The notes below the pieces were generated by a model that saw nothing but the letters and a program-made list of their open reading frames with translations, made no database searches and was not told the origin of the DNA. A stretch of 64,000 bases of DNA, taken from positions 2,232,001 to 2,296,000 of the forward strand of contig NZ_CP104174.1 in assembly GCF_025200925.1 (NCBI RefSeq), in the 5' to 3' direction. The position numbers were made by a program, and so were the translations under genes. Position 1 is the first letter of the stretch. Each line of letters opens with the position of its first letter. Origin of the DNA: Bradyrhizobium sp. CB1015 (lineage in GTDB: Bacteria > Pseudomonadota > Alphaproteobacteria > Rhizobiales > Xanthobacteraceae). Below, one piece after another: positions 24,672 to 33,217 of the stretch.

Positions 24672-25454
24672 TTATCGCGCGGTCCAACCGCCATCGACGG
24701 AGATTGCCGTGCCGGTGATCTGGTCTGCCGCGGCCGAGCACAGGAAAGCGACCGTGCCGCCGAGTTGTTCGGGAGATGCGAAATCAAGGGATGGCTGCTT
24801 CTCCGCGAGAAGCTCCTCGGTGGCTTGCGTCTGAGTGATGCCCCGCTGCGTGGCGATGTCGCTGATCTGCTTCTCGACCAGCGGCGTTCGTACCCAGCCG
24901 GGGCAGACCGCGTTGCAGGTCACGCCGCTTCCGGCGGTCTCGAGGCCGACCACTTTGGTAAGGCCGACGAGACCATGCTTGGCAGCCACGTAGGCCGCTT
25001 TGTGGGTCGAGGCGACGAGGCCGTGCGCAGAGGCGATGTTGACGATCCGCCCCCAACGCTGCTGCTTCATCTGCGACACGGCCGCCGCGATTGCGTGGAA
25101 TGCCGCCGACAGATTGATATCGAGGATGGCCTGCCACTTGGCGGCCGGGAATTCATCCACCGGTGCAGTGAACTGGATGCCGGCATTGTTGACGAGGATG
25201 TCGAGGCGGCCGAATTTATCGACCGTCGCCTGGATCAATCCGCGCACGGCCTCGCCCTTCGACATGTCGGCGCCATCATAGACGCAGCGCACGCCGTGAT
25301 CGCGCTCTATGCCGCTGCGGATGGCCTCGATCCCATTCGCGTCGCCGAAACCGTTGAGCACGATGTCAGCACCGACCCTGGCGAGCTCTCTGGCGATTCC
25401 AAGCCCGATGCCGCTGGTCGATCCTGTGACGGCTGCTACTTTGCCCTTCAACAT
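24672..25454 (-). CDS. bdhA: 3-hydroxybutyrate dehydrogenase
   Basis: This 260-aa SDR has TGSTSGIGLGIARELA, NNAGIQFTAPVDEFP, catalytic Ser in VNIASAHGLVAS, YVAAKHG (Tyr/Lys) and CNAVCPGWVRTPLVEKQI. The last block and LLAEKQPSLDFASPEQLGGT are typical of D-3-hydroxybutyrate dehydrogenase. It interconverts 3-hydroxybutyrate and acetoacetate with NAD. Neighbours on the same strand include acetoacetate decarboxylase and a patatin-like lipase, which suggests polyhydroxybutyrate or ketone-body turnover: release of 3-hydroxybutyrate, oxidation, then decarboxylation to acetone. Confidence 0.92.
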   Translation of the reverse strand: MLKGKVAAVTGSTSGIGLGIARELARVGADIVLNGFGDANGIEAIRSGIERDHGVRCVYDGADMSKGEAVRGLIQATVDKFGRLDILVNNAGIQFTAPVDEFPAAKWQAILDINLSAAFHAIAAAVSQMKQQRWGRIVNIASAHGLVASTHKAAYVAAKHGLVGLTKVVGLETAGSGVTCNAVCPGWVRTPLVEKQISDIATQRGITQTQATEELLAEKQPSLDFASPEQLGGTVAFLCSAAADQITGTAISVDGGWTAR

Positions 25455-25466
25455 GGCAGATTCCTT

Positions 25467-25871
25467 TCAACCTCGATCTTGCAGTGGAAGCTTGCGGTCC
25501 GTCCGCATGGCCTGCGATTCAATCCTCGGACGATTTATTCGCTTTTGACTCGCGTCCGACCCGATCAGCACGGGAGGTTCGTCGTACCCGTTGCGACTGC
25601 TGTAGAAGATGAGGGTCATGAGCCCGCATCCGACGATGAGCGAGAAGAGCACGCCGGCAGCCATGGCGAAGTAGCCGGCTGCCGAAACCTCGACCCCGTC
25701 AGCAAGCGTCCAGCCGACGTAGGCGACGAAATCGGTCGCCACCAGAAGCAGGACGAGCACCAGGATGATCGTCCATGAGGCGGCGCCGGAACGTGCCGGA
25801 GCAGAGCGTCCGGCGAGCGGATGAAGCTCCGTCGTGGCGTTCTTCTCGGGAGCATCGGAAGGGATACGCAT
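25467..25871 (-). CDS. Two-helix membrane protein of unknown function
   Basis: This is a 134-aa protein with two predicted transmembrane helices, ASWTIILVLVLLLVATDFVA and GYFAMAAGVLFSLIVGCGLM, a polar N-terminus and a basic C-terminal tail. I do not recognise a family. It lies 12 bp upstream of bdhA and 33 bp downstream of the patatin gene, all on one strand, so it is probably cotranscribed with the 3-hydroxybutyrate genes. Confidence 0.7.
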   Translation of the reverse strand: MRIPSDAPEKNATTELHPLAGRSAPARSGAASWTIILVLVLLLVATDFVAYVGWTLADGVEVSAAGYFAMAAGVLFSLIVGCGLMTLIFYSSRNGYDEPPVLIGSDASQKRINRPRIESQAMRTDRKLPLQDRG

Positions 25872-25904
25872 AGTGTTCTCCTGATCTAAGCGCGACGCGA
25901 AAGT

Positions 25905-27080
25905 TCAATCGCGGCGATGGATGTCGTGGGTGACGATGCCGAGCTCGGGCGGCGGCGGATCGAGGCGCCGTCCGTCGGCGAGCGTGCGGCGGATGTCTTC
26001 CAGCCCGCTCTGCCAGTGGGCGCGCATCGCGCTCAGTCCGAACTCGTAGTCCCTCGAATGGCCTTCGTGGAGCTTGGTCTGGTAGATCAGGTGGATGATG
26101 TTGTGGGAGCGATGGCGGGCCATATCCGCGATCGCGCGGATTTCCGGATCCTTCTTGGCGGCCTCGGGCAGTCGCTCGATTACCCGCTTCAGCGCCTGAC
26201 GCATTTTCTGCATGCGCAGCGCCTGGTCGGTGACGGCGCGCGTGCGGCTCGAATATTGAATGTCCTTCTGCCGGCTCGATACATCCATCATGTCGTAGGG
26301 AACGCGGCCTCTGGCCGACCAAAGGTCGATCTGGAACGTCAGAGTGTCGCGCGGTTCGCCGGACAGCACGCGTGACAAGGGTGTGTTGGAGACCACGCCG
26401 CCATCCCAGTAGTGCTCGCCCTCGATCTCGACGGCAGGAAACCCGGGCGGCAGGGCGCCGGAGGCCATGAAGTGCTTCGGGCAGAGCCGGCGTTCGGCGG
26501 TGTCGAAATACGTCAGGTTGCCGGTGCGGACGTTGACCGCGCCGACGCTGACGCGCACCTCGCCGGAGTTCAGCCGGTCGAAATCGACGAGCGTCTCCAG
26601 CGTCCGGTGCAGGGGCGCGGTGTCGTAGAAGCTGGTCGCCGCATCGCCCGAGAACGGCGAGAAAAGGGGAGAAGGGAAGCGCGGCCGGAAGAAGCCGGGC
26701 TGACCCTGAAACAGCGCCCGCATCGCCGCCAGCGCATTGCGGATCGAGTGTATGTCGAAAGCGAAAGGCAGGGCATTGGCCAGTCCTTCCCCGGCCGGCC
26801 ATTCGATCGACTGGGCGCAGATGATCTCCCAGAACTCGCGCAGGCGTTCCACGCGCTCTTCTTCCGGGGAGCCGGCGATGATGGCAGCGTTGAGTGCGCC
26901 GATCGAAATGCCGGCCAGCCAGTTCGGCCGGATCCCGGCCTCATGCAGGCCCTCATAGACGCCGGCCTGATAGGCGCCGAGCGCGCCGCCACCCTGCAGG
27001 ACCAACGCCACGACGTCGTAGGGCAGTGACCGGGTCTGCTGCGCTACCGGATAAGTCTGTTCGCGCATCACGTTCAACAT
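25905..27080 (-). CDS. Patatin-like phospholipase/hydrolase (paralogue of 40297-41574)
   Basis: This 391-aa patatin-fold hydrolase has oxyanion loop LVLQGGGALGAYQAG, nucleophile Ser in GISIG, and Asp of the dyad in YWDGGVVSNTP. The C-terminal part includes RQKDIQYSSRTRAVTDQALR and IIHLIYQTKLHEGHSRDYEF. Patatins hydrolyse acyl esters; with adc and bdhA beside it the substrate could be a storage polyester or lipid, but this is inference. The ATG at 27080 has AAGGAG 7 bp upstream. The same patatin-adc pair occurs at 40297-42369. Confidence 0.9.
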   Translation of the reverse strand: MLNVMREQTYPVAQQTRSLPYDVVALVLQGGGALGAYQAGVYEGLHEAGIRPNWLAGISIGALNAAIIAGSPEEERVERLREFWEIICAQSIEWPAGEGLANALPFAFDIHSIRNALAAMRALFQGQPGFFRPRFPSPLFSPFSGDAATSFYDTAPLHRTLETLVDFDRLNSGEVRVSVGAVNVRTGNLTYFDTAERRLCPKHFMASGALPPGFPAVEIEGEHYWDGGVVSNTPLSRVLSGEPRDTLTFQIDLWSARGRVPYDMMDVSSRQKDIQYSSRTRAVTDQALRMQKMRQALKRVIERLPEAAKKDPEIRAIADMARHRSHNIIHLIYQTKLHEGHSRDYEFGLSAMRAHWQSGLEDIRRTLADGRRLDPPPPELGIVTHDIHRRD

Positions 27081-27109
27081 TGCAGGGCTCCTTGGATGGT
27101 GATGACGGT

Positions 27110-27910
27110 TCAACCGGCGTCGGCTCCGATCAGGATTTCGGAAACAGTCTCCCGCGAGCGCGCCACCGCGGCCGGACTGAGATAGTCGTGGACCACGGCG
27201 CCGAGCCCGAGCGTGAGATCGGCAACGACGTGCTTTGCCGACAGCACCTGCAGTACCGGCAGCTCCGCGACTGGCGCAAGCGCGTGCGAGTGGAGGTCGA
27301 GCGCAGCCGGGCCGGTCCATGCGCCTTTCACGGCGATATCCTCGCAGTGGTAGCGGACCAGCTCGCAGATGCGCGCGGTGCCGTCGACATGCGGAATGAT
27401 CTTGAGCAGGAAATTCGGCGCGGCGAGTTTCTTTGCCTCGGTTGCGGCGTCGAGGGCGCGATGCTTGTAGCCCATCGTGCCGGTCGCGATGCGCACCGAG
27501 CCGTAGTTCAGCGTGCCGACCAGCGTGTCGATCTCGACGGCGAGCTTGGGCTCTGCCAGCTTCTTGGGAAAACCCCACAGCTCGCGTCCGCCCGCGATCG
27601 GCGGATGATCGTTGAGGAACATCTGGTGGACGAAGCTGCCGCACTGGCCGCGAAACGAGACCGGGATGACCTGGCCACTCTCGGTGTAGTCGCCGAACCC
27701 GGTGGAGTCGGGCATCCGGATGAATTCGTAATTCACCACTGGCTCGGACACTTCCAGCGGCTCGGGCACGATGCGGCGCAATGCCTCCGGATCGGTGCGG
27801 TATTGGATGATGAAGTATTCGCGGTTGACGAACCGGTAGGGGCCGGGCGGAAAGGCCGGATTCGTCAACGGCATGGCGAACGCCCCCGTGCGCACGGTCT
27901 CGTGTTTCAT
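27110..27910 (-). CDS. adc: Acetoacetate decarboxylase (paralogue of 41632-42369)
   Basis: This is a 266-aa protein. The Schiff-base region [15 protein letters not shown] places the catalytic Lys at 116/117, close to Lys115 of the clostridial enzyme. Other family blocks are [20 protein letters not shown] and [20 protein letters not shown]. It converts acetoacetate to acetone and CO2. The ATG at 27910 has GGAG upstream; a TTG at 27919 is too close to that site. It sits 29 bp before the patatin gene. The second adc in the window is alike over nearly the whole length. Confidence 0.92.
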   Translation of the reverse strand: MKHETVRTGAFAMPLTNPAFPPGPYRFVNREYFIIQYRTDPEALRRIVPEPLEVSEPVVNYEFIRMPDSTGFGDYTESGQVIPVSFRGQCGSFVHQMFLNDHPPIAGGRELWGFPKKLAEPKLAVEIDTLVGTLNYGSVRIATGTMGYKHRALDAATEAKKLAAPNFLLKIIPHVDGTARICELVRYHCEDIAVKGAWTGPAALDLHSHALAPVAELPVLQVLSAKHVVADLTLGLGAVVHDYLSPAAVARSRETVSEILIGADAG

Positions 27911-27979
27911 CGTCGTCAAGCTCCAGATTGATCCAAGTGAAAGGGCCGCGCCCCGCGTTCGAAACGCGGCCGATAGCAG

Positions 27980-28895
27980 TCAATAGTCCCAGGCGGCCGG
28001 CACCCAGCGGAAAGCGTCGCCGGCAACCGCCACATGTCCAATGGAAGGGAACGGCATGTGCGTGGCTACCAGCAGACCGCCGGTTTCAGCCACTTCCCGC
28101 AACAGCTTGATGCGAACGCGAACCGCTTCCTCGGGGTCGTGCTCGAAGCCGTTGAACCAGTCGGGGTGTTCGAACCCGACCGTGAACACGAGGTCGCCGG
28201 CGAATGTCAGTTGCTCGCCGCCGGAAGTCACGCGAACGATGCTGTGCCCGGGCGTGTGGCCGCCGGTGCGCGTAACGAGTACGCCAGGGGCGACCTCGTG
28301 CTCATCCTCGAAGGTCCGCAACTGGTTGCGATACTCCGCCGCGAACTTCTTGGCCGTCTTCCGGAGCGCGTCGGGAAACCCGTCCGGCATCGAGACGCGC
28401 GAGAAATCCGGAGCCTCCCCAGAACTTGACCTCGGCGGCCGCCACGTGGATGCGAAGGTCAGGGCGCAGCCGCGCTTTCACTCCGTCGATGAGCAGCCCG
28501 CCAACGTGGTCCATGTGCATGTGGGTCAGCACCACGTCGGTCACGGCTGCGAGGTCGACCCCCGCGGCCTCCAGTCGATGGATGACGTGCCCGGACTTCT
28601 CCAAATCCGGAAACTCCGTTCCCATCCCGGCGTCGATGAGGATGGTCCGGTTGCCGCTGCGCACCACGACCACGTTCAGCGCCCAATCGAACGCGTCCGG
28701 CGGCAGGAAATTCTCCTTCAGCCAGGCCGCCCGCACCGCCGGTTCGGCATTGTGGGCCAGCATCGCACCGGGCAGCAGCAGCACGCCATCGCTGACCACC
28801 ATCACGTCAATGTTGCCGATCTTCAGCGCGTAGCGCGACGGGACCAACTCGTCGACCTTTGATCCAGCGGAGGGTGAAGTCATGGGCAGGTTCAT
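27980..28895 (-). pseudogene. MBL-fold metallo-hydrolase interrupted by a one-base frameshift
   Basis: The N-terminal frame (from ATG 28895, GGGAG upstream) reads YALKIGNIDVMVVSDGVLLL and contains the zinc motif THMHMDHVGG. After EVKFW the frame is lost at a run of four G (28417-28420 on the plus strand). The continuation DFSRVSMPDGFPDALRKTAK, GGHTPGHS, FAGDLVFTV and ATHMPFPSIGHVA lies in another frame. Removing one G gives VKFWEAPDFSRVS, as in intact homologues. The whole fold would be ~305 aa. It is either a real pseudogene or a homopolymer error. It is cotranscribed with adc and the flavoprotein. Confidence 0.82.
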
Positions 28896-28988
28896 GTTCG
28901 TCTCCCGTTTCATGTATGGCTGCTGGCTGGTTTCCCTGGAGCAGGCCGCGCAGCCAGCACGGAGCGCGGCCCGTTTCGCGTGAAGGGT

Positions 28989-30206
28989 CTAGAGGAAGCC
29001 AGTCACGTCGGTCACACGCTCCGGATCGGCCGAGGCAAGCGCGGCGGCGCGCTGGGCCTTGGGCGGATAGATCCAGACGGTGTTGATCTCCTGCTTGGTC
29101 TTCTTGGCAACGTCGCCGACCATGGCCACCTTGCGTTCCCAGCCGGTCGTGAAGAGCGCACCGGCCTCGCCAAGGTCCAGGCAGGTCACGTAACCCTTCT
29201 GGTGGTAGCGTTTGGTTGGGACCCCCAGCAGCTCCGCGGCAGCGTTATTGCCAGCGAACGCGCCCATGCGCGTGGCATGCTGGCAGGACATCAGCGCGTA
29301 GTTGCCGTCGCTGTCGCAGGCGGCGCGCGCGGCGTCGCCGGTGGCAAAGACGCCGTCAACTCCCGGTACGCGCAGATCGCGGTCGACCAGCAGCCGGCCG
29401 AAATTGTCGCGTTCGGCAGGAATCTGCTGGGTCAAGGGTGCGGCGCGAATACCGGCCGCCCAGATTACGGTCTCGCTTTCGATGTGCTCGCCGCTGGAGA
29501 GCGTGACGCCCGACCCGTCGAGCGAGGCGACGCCGGCACCTAGCCGCGTCTCCACGCCGAGCTTGCGCAGGGCGTCCTCGATGACGGGGCGGGGCCCTTC
29601 GCCCATGTCGGGAGCGATCGCAGAATTGCGGTCGACGATGATGACGCGCGGCTTGGCGTCCTTGCCGAAGATCTCGCGCAGCCGCGCCGGCATTTCGGTT
29701 GCGGCCTCGATGCCTGTGAAACCGCCGCCCGCCACGACGACGGTATCGCGGCCGTTCACGGCCGGGCGCTTGGCGAGGCCTTTCAGGTGCTTGTCGAGCG
29801 CTACCGCATCATCGAGCGAGTCGACGGCATAGCCGTGCTCGGCGAGCCCCGGAATCTTCGGACGGAACAGTTTGCTGCCGGTGGCCACGACCAGGCGGTC
29901 GTAGGACAGCGTCTTCCGCGGTCCCTTGCTAGTTGCGATCTGCACCGTGCGTGACTTGGTGTCGATCGTCTCGGCGCTGCCCTGCACGTAGTTGACGTCG
30001 ACCGCGTTGAGGACATCCAGCAGCGGCGCCGTCAGGGTCTCCGGCTTCCGCTCGTAAAGCCGCGGGCGGACGACGAGCGTCGGCTCCGGCGCGACCAGCG
30101 CGATCTCGAGCTCTTCCGGCGAAACGCCCTGGATGTCGCGCAGGCGGGCGGCGGAGAGGGCGGCGTACATGCCGGCGAAGCCGGCGCCGATGATGACTAA
30201 TCTCAT
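28989..30206 (-). CDS. NDH-2-like NAD(P)/FAD-dependent oxidoreductase
   Basis: This is a 405-aa flavoprotein. The FAD-binding motif is MRLVIIGAGFAGMYAALSAA, the NAD-binding motif VVVAGGGFTGIEAATEMPAR, and the second FAD region VDGVFATGDAA. It resembles type II NADH:quinone oxidoreductases, which oxidise NADH at the membrane surface without proton pumping; it lacks an obvious C-terminal membrane helix. The ATG at 30206 has AAGGAG 8 bp upstream. It heads the MBL-adc-patatin-bdhA-emrAB gene run, so it could recycle NADH formed by BdhA. Confidence 0.88.
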   Translation of the reverse strand: MRLVIIGAGFAGMYAALSAARLRDIQGVSPEELEIALVAPEPTLVVRPRLYERKPETLTAPLLDVLNAVDVNYVQGSAETIDTKSRTVQIATSKGPRKTLSYDRLVVATGSKLFRPKIPGLAEHGYAVDSLDDAVALDKHLKGLAKRPAVNGRDTVVVAGGGFTGIEAATEMPARLREIFGKDAKPRVIIVDRNSAIAPDMGEGPRPVIEDALRKLGVETRLGAGVASLDGSGVTLSSGEHIESETVIWAAGIRAAPLTQQIPAERDNFGRLLVDRDLRVPGVDGVFATGDAARAACDSDGNYALMSCQHATRMGAFAGNNAAAELLGVPTKRYHQKGYVTCLDLGEAGALFTTGWERKVAMVGDVAKKTKQEINTVWIYPPKAQRAAALASADPERVTDVTGFL

Positions 30207-30253
30207 GTGTTTTGCTCCTTGGTTTGGACTTCCGAAAGTCCGCGCGCTACCGC

Positions 30254-30277
30254 CGCCGCCCTTCACCAAGGGCGGCG
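30254..30277. terminator. Strong GC hairpin between the small gene and the flavoprotein gene
   Basis: CGCCGCCCTT and AAGGGCGGCG are perfect 10-bp arms around a CACC loop. A second small hairpin (GGACTT-CCGA-AAGTCC, 30226-30241) lies nearby. Neither is followed by a T-tract on either strand, so this could be a pause or terminator structure after the gene at 30320-30622, or a leader structure of the gene starting at 30206. Confidence 0.4.
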
Positions 30278-30319
30278 ATCGACGACGACGCGAAGGCGTG
30301 AAACGAGGGCGTCAGCCCG

Positions 30320-30622
30320 TTATGGGGGGAGGCACTCCGGCGAGCGCGCTGACATCGGAGACTTCAGCGACCAGCCTTGTCGGAGAACGACGGGCTGAGC
30401 CGAGCCCAGAACCCAATCCTGGTAGGGCAGCGAAGGGCGGTCCCTGGTCATGACGGAGATCCCGGGATAGGTCCTCTGCAGGGATTGCACCGGGATCTCC
30501 ACCTCCTCGCCCGTTGCTGAGGTGAAGCGCACGGCCAGCGAAAGTCCGTACACGATCGCTGTGGCAAGGCCGCGCCGGCGCGACGTGATTGCAAGCTGGT
30601 TGATGAAGGTTTTCCGGATCAT
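30320..30622 (-). CDS. Small protein (100 aa) sharing its leader with 30720-30983
   Basis: The protein begins MIRKTFINQLAITSRRRGLA and has SLAVRFTSATGEEVEIPVQS and a Pro-rich tail; no family is recognised. The first codons resemble those of the neighbouring gene (MIRKSTVNSRAIALNF), and both start codons lie 65-68 bp from a tandem GCAATCGCTCT promoter. This suggests that promoter plus leader was duplicated and attached to different downstream sequence. Protein reality rests on this conserved promoter and start. Confidence 0.5.
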   Translation of the reverse strand: MIRKTFINQLAITSRRRGLATAIVYGLSLAVRFTSATGEEVEIPVQSLQRTYPGISVMTRDRPSLPYQDWVLGSAQPVVLRQGWSLKSPMSARSPECLPP

Positions 30623-30650
30623 CGTCGATCTCCACCGGCGTTCGTTGGAC

Positions 30651-30717
30651 GGTGATGGTCTAGTCCGTCTCGCGTACCGCTGCCCCAGAGGGATTGCCGT
30701 ACATGTCGAGCGATTGC
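30651..30717 (-). promoter_or_regulatory. Tandem GCAATCGCTCT-type promoter (copy A)
   Basis: In the minus-strand sense the repeats are GCAATCGCTCG (30707-30717) and GCAATCCCTCT (30687-30697), exactly 20 bp apart. They are followed 21 bp later by GGACTAGACCATC as a likely -10 region. The start codon of the small gene at 30622 is 65 bp from the inner repeat. Confidence 0.6.
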
Positions 30718-30719
30718 TG

Positions 30720-30983
30720 CTAATGAACGCGTTTGCGCCGGTCGCTCGGGACTGGGTCAGTTTCCAGCCAGGGCTGATGCTTGGCGCGCCACTTGGGTCC
30801 GGGGCCGCGCATGTAGTGCAGCTCGGGCCGGTAGCTGTCGCGGATGTCCATGACCAGGTTGCGGACGACGCCTGCGAAGTCGGAGACTGTCTCAGCCGTC
30901 TTGCTGGCGAAATCGGAAACTGCGGACCAATGCGAGAAATTCAGTGCTATCGCGCGGGAATTGACGGTGCTCTTGCGGATCAT
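30720..30983 (-). CDS. Small protein with RDSYRPELHYMRGPGPKWR core (87 aa)
   Basis: After MIRKSTVNSRAIALNF comes a ~50-residue block: AETVSDFAGVVRNLVMDIRD then SYRPELHYMRGPGPKWRAKH. This block is about 75% identical to the 90-aa protein at 57510-57782, whose N-terminus differs. A decayed third copy is at 35085-35178. The protein is soluble and basic, without signal peptide. It is not a family I recognise. Strong conservation between two loci under different promoters argues for a real function. It is preceded by the tandem-repeat promoter at 31051-31081. Confidence 0.7.
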   Translation of the reverse strand: MIRKSTVNSRAIALNFSHWSAVSDFASKTAETVSDFAGVVRNLVMDIRDSYRPELHYMRGPGPKWRAKHQPWLETDPVPSDRRKRVH

Positions 30984-31020
30984 CTTCCTTCTCCATCCAA
31001 TCGGATGTGGGCATTGCGAT

Positions 31021-31081
31021 GATCTAGCGTATCTGAGCCGCGGCCGCCCCAGAGCGATTGCGCTACCTGTAGAGCGATTGC
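31021..31081 (-). promoter_or_regulatory. Tandem GCAATCGCTCT promoter (copy B, the best copy)
   Basis: Two perfect GCAATCGCTCT repeats (31071-31081 and 31051-31061 read on the minus strand) are exactly 20 bp apart. ACGCTAGATC (31021-31030) follows 21 bp later as a likely -10. Periodicity of two helical turns fits a dimeric or AraC-type activator that overlaps the -35 region. The start of the small gene at 30983 is 68 bp from the inner repeat. Confidence 0.65.
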
Positions 31082-31194
31082 TGCCAACTCATGTGCCTGC
31101 GGCAATCGCTTGGTGCTGCGGTCACCTCCTGTGACGAATGTGGCCGGCGAGGAACGGCCCAGTGCGGCTGCGTTAGGAGGACGTCTCGTCCGTA

Positions 31195-31869
31195 TCACGC
31201 AGCATTTTCATGCGCCGCAGGGGCGTAGCTGGTTTCGACGGTCCAGGAGTCCTTGGGCTGGCTGTAGAGATGCCAGAACTGCTCGGCCACCGCCGAGGCC
31301 TCCTTCGATTCCGGAGACACAAGGGTACAGACGGTCACTGTCGCGACGTGAATTCCCTTGTCACGGAACGGTTCGAAAAGCGCGTGGGCCAAGGCGCGAA
31401 TGCCGGCCTTGCCGATGCTGATCGAGAGAAATGCCGCGCTGGGAGCGAGTGCGAAGCCGCCTCCCGTCAACAGGATCGCACCCGATCCTTGCTCTTCCAT
31501 CTTCGGAGCGGCAGCCTGTGCCGCCACGAGCGCTCCTCCGATGTTCACGGCGAGATCCTCGTTGAAGCTATCGCGAGGCTGTTCAGCCAGAGTCGCCTTG
31601 CGCGCGGAGGCGGCGTTGTAGTGCAGGACGTCGATCGAGCCGTGCTCTTTCTGAACTTCGGCGATCAGTTCGGCGACGCCCCTTGGATCGCTCGAGTCCA
31701 CCTGTCGTGCGTCCGCCTTGTACCCTTTACTTGTCAACCTTTCGGCCAGCTCTTGCGTCCTGGCGGCGCTGCGGGCGGCCAAGACCACCTGGAAACCTTC
31801 TTTGGCGAACCGTTCGGCGGTCGCGAGACCCATTCCCGGGCCCCCGCCGATGCTGAGAAATGTCTTCAT
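31195..31869 (-). CDS. Atypical SDR-family oxidoreductase
   Basis: This is a 224-aa Rossmann protein beginning MKTFLSIGGGPGMGLATAER, where GGGPGMG replaces the usual TGxxxGIG. The catalytic region reads LLTGGGFALAPSAAFLSISI then GKAG; Lys154 is present but the Tyr position is Ile150. This pattern belongs to a known divergent SDR group with a GxGPGxG motif, so the lack of Tyr is a family trait rather than damage. AGGAG lies 7 bp before the ATG at 31869. It lies 54 bp downstream of an AraC gene and may be its target. Substrate unknown. Confidence 0.85.
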   Translation of the reverse strand: MKTFLSIGGGPGMGLATAERFAKEGFQVVLAARSAARTQELAERLTSKGYKADARQVDSSDPRGVAELIAEVQKEHGSIDVLHYNAASARKATLAEQPRDSFNEDLAVNIGGALVAAQAAAPKMEEQGSGAILLTGGGFALAPSAAFLSISIGKAGIRALAHALFEPFRDKGIHVATVTVCTLVSPESKEASAVAEQFWHLYSQPKDSWTVETSYAPAAHENAA

Positions 31870-31923
31870 CGCCTGTCTCCTGTCGACGCTACAATAGAAC
31901 GGTGAGACCACCGTCGCGGAAGC

Positions 31924-32877
31924 TCACCGCATGCGTTTCCGCCAATCGGTGGGGGTCTCGCCGGTCAGCTTCCTGAACGCCGCAGCGAAGGCGGTCTGGG
32001 AGGAATAGCCGAGCGCGGCGGCGACAGAGACGACCGACACGTCGGTATCGCGCAGCATGCTCATGGCTTGCTCAAGATGGTACTGGCGCAGCCAAGCATG
32101 CGGCGAGAGCCCCGTGCTCTCCTTGAAGGCGCGGCAGAAGTGGAAGCGCGACAAGCCGGCGTCGGCAGCAAGCGCGGCCAGCGATACGTCCGCATCGCAG
32201 TCCGAGCGCAGGCGTTCGATGGCGCGACCCAGTACCTTTGGCGACAACCCGCCCATGACCGGTCGGACCGCTGCAGGCGAGCCGGAGTGGGCCGCGAGAA
32301 GGCGCGTGGCCAGAAGGTCCGTCAGTTGGTGCCTGAACAGCGAATCCAGCGCGGCGCTGCCTTCCAGGGCGTCCGCCGCGCTCAGGAGCAATCGAGATGT
32401 AACGGAGTCGGGATGCGCCGTTCGCTCCACGAGGTCGCTGGGAGCGGCTGTTCCGGCTTCACGGGCTACGCGTTCCAGCGTTGTCTGCGGAATGTAGAGT
32501 TGGACGACGCTCAAGGGCTGGTAGATATCCCAGCGCGAGGATGAACCGGCCGGAATGATCGTCACGGTGCCGGGGCGCGTCATTCCGTTCACGAACTCCT
32601 TTCCGTCACGGCGCTCGAACCGGACCGGCTCGGCGGGAAAAGCCATGACGACATGATCGATCATCGGTTTGACGACGTCGTGCAGGGGGTCATGCCTCCA
32701 GAAGGTGATCACACCGCTGGACGGATCCGAAGCCATGCGCAGTGGCGCCATCTTGAGCACGCGCGACATTTCCTCGTCCGCGTGAGGGCTGTGCTCGCCG
32801 ATCGGCAAATCGCGTGGCTGGGTCGGAGGCGCGTCCCGCTGATTGTGCGGAATATCTTTCAAGCGTGGACTGCTCAT
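31924..32877 (-). CDS. AraC-family transcriptional regulator (paralogue of 18464-19411)
   Basis: This is a 317-aa protein. The sensing domain includes RPGTVTIIPAGSSSRWDIYQ and VVQLYIPQTTLERVAREAGT. The C-terminal AraC DNA-binding domain has ADVSLAALAADAGLSRFHFC and AAALGYSSQTAFAAAFRKLT. It lines up with the AraC protein at 18464-19411 from end to end. It is divergent from another, unrelated AraC gene at 33218 and upstream of an atypical SDR gene on the same strand. Confidence 0.93.
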   Translation of the reverse strand: MSSPRLKDIPHNQRDAPPTQPRDLPIGEHSPHADEEMSRVLKMAPLRMASDPSSGVITFWRHDPLHDVVKPMIDHVVMAFPAEPVRFERRDGKEFVNGMTRPGTVTIIPAGSSSRWDIYQPLSVVQLYIPQTTLERVAREAGTAAPSDLVERTAHPDSVTSRLLLSAADALEGSAALDSLFRHQLTDLLATRLLAAHSGSPAAVRPVMGGLSPKVLGRAIERLRSDCDADVSLAALAADAGLSRFHFCRAFKESTGLSPHAWLRQYHLEQAMSMLRDTDVSVVSVAAALGYSSQTAFAAAFRKLTGETPTDWRKRMR

Positions 32878-33217
32878 GGACCGTCCTCGTCGTTGAGGCG
32901 CACCCGGATCGAGCTTTCGGCCTCCGTTCTAGCCGTGGTCGGGTGCGCCGTCTTGCCTGAATTCGCCGTGGATTGTCCAATTCTGAACGGTCGATATGCT
33001 GGCAGGCGCCTAAAATCGCATTCCATTGGCGCAGCCGGCCATGGTCCATGCACGGGGCGCTGCGCACGAGATGGTCAGCACCGCTGACGTTCTTACGTGT
33101 CTCGGACGGCGGTGAAGCTTCGACGAAGCTGGACGACCGCTTTCCGAGGGCCGATAGTCCATGCACGGTGCGGGGATGACGACATCCGCCGCCCGGCGCG
33201 ACCAGCAGGACCGGCCA
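32878..33217. other. Divergent promoter region between two AraC genes
   Basis: About 340 bp separate the starts of the AraC genes at 32877 (minus) and 33218 (plus). No gene is supported here. The plus-strand regulator could start earlier (ATG at 33161 or 33176). I did not find a convincing palindrome or tandem repeat. Confidence 0.35.

Noticed and set aside
23539..24834. 431-codon open frame antisense to the second emrA
   Set aside because: Antisense to a canonical EmrA; no domain recognised.
31195..31869. Loss of the SDR Tyr as evidence for a second dead enzyme
   Set aside because: This protein belongs to the GxGPGxG SDR group, in which the usual Tyr is generally absent, so it is a family feature rather than damage.
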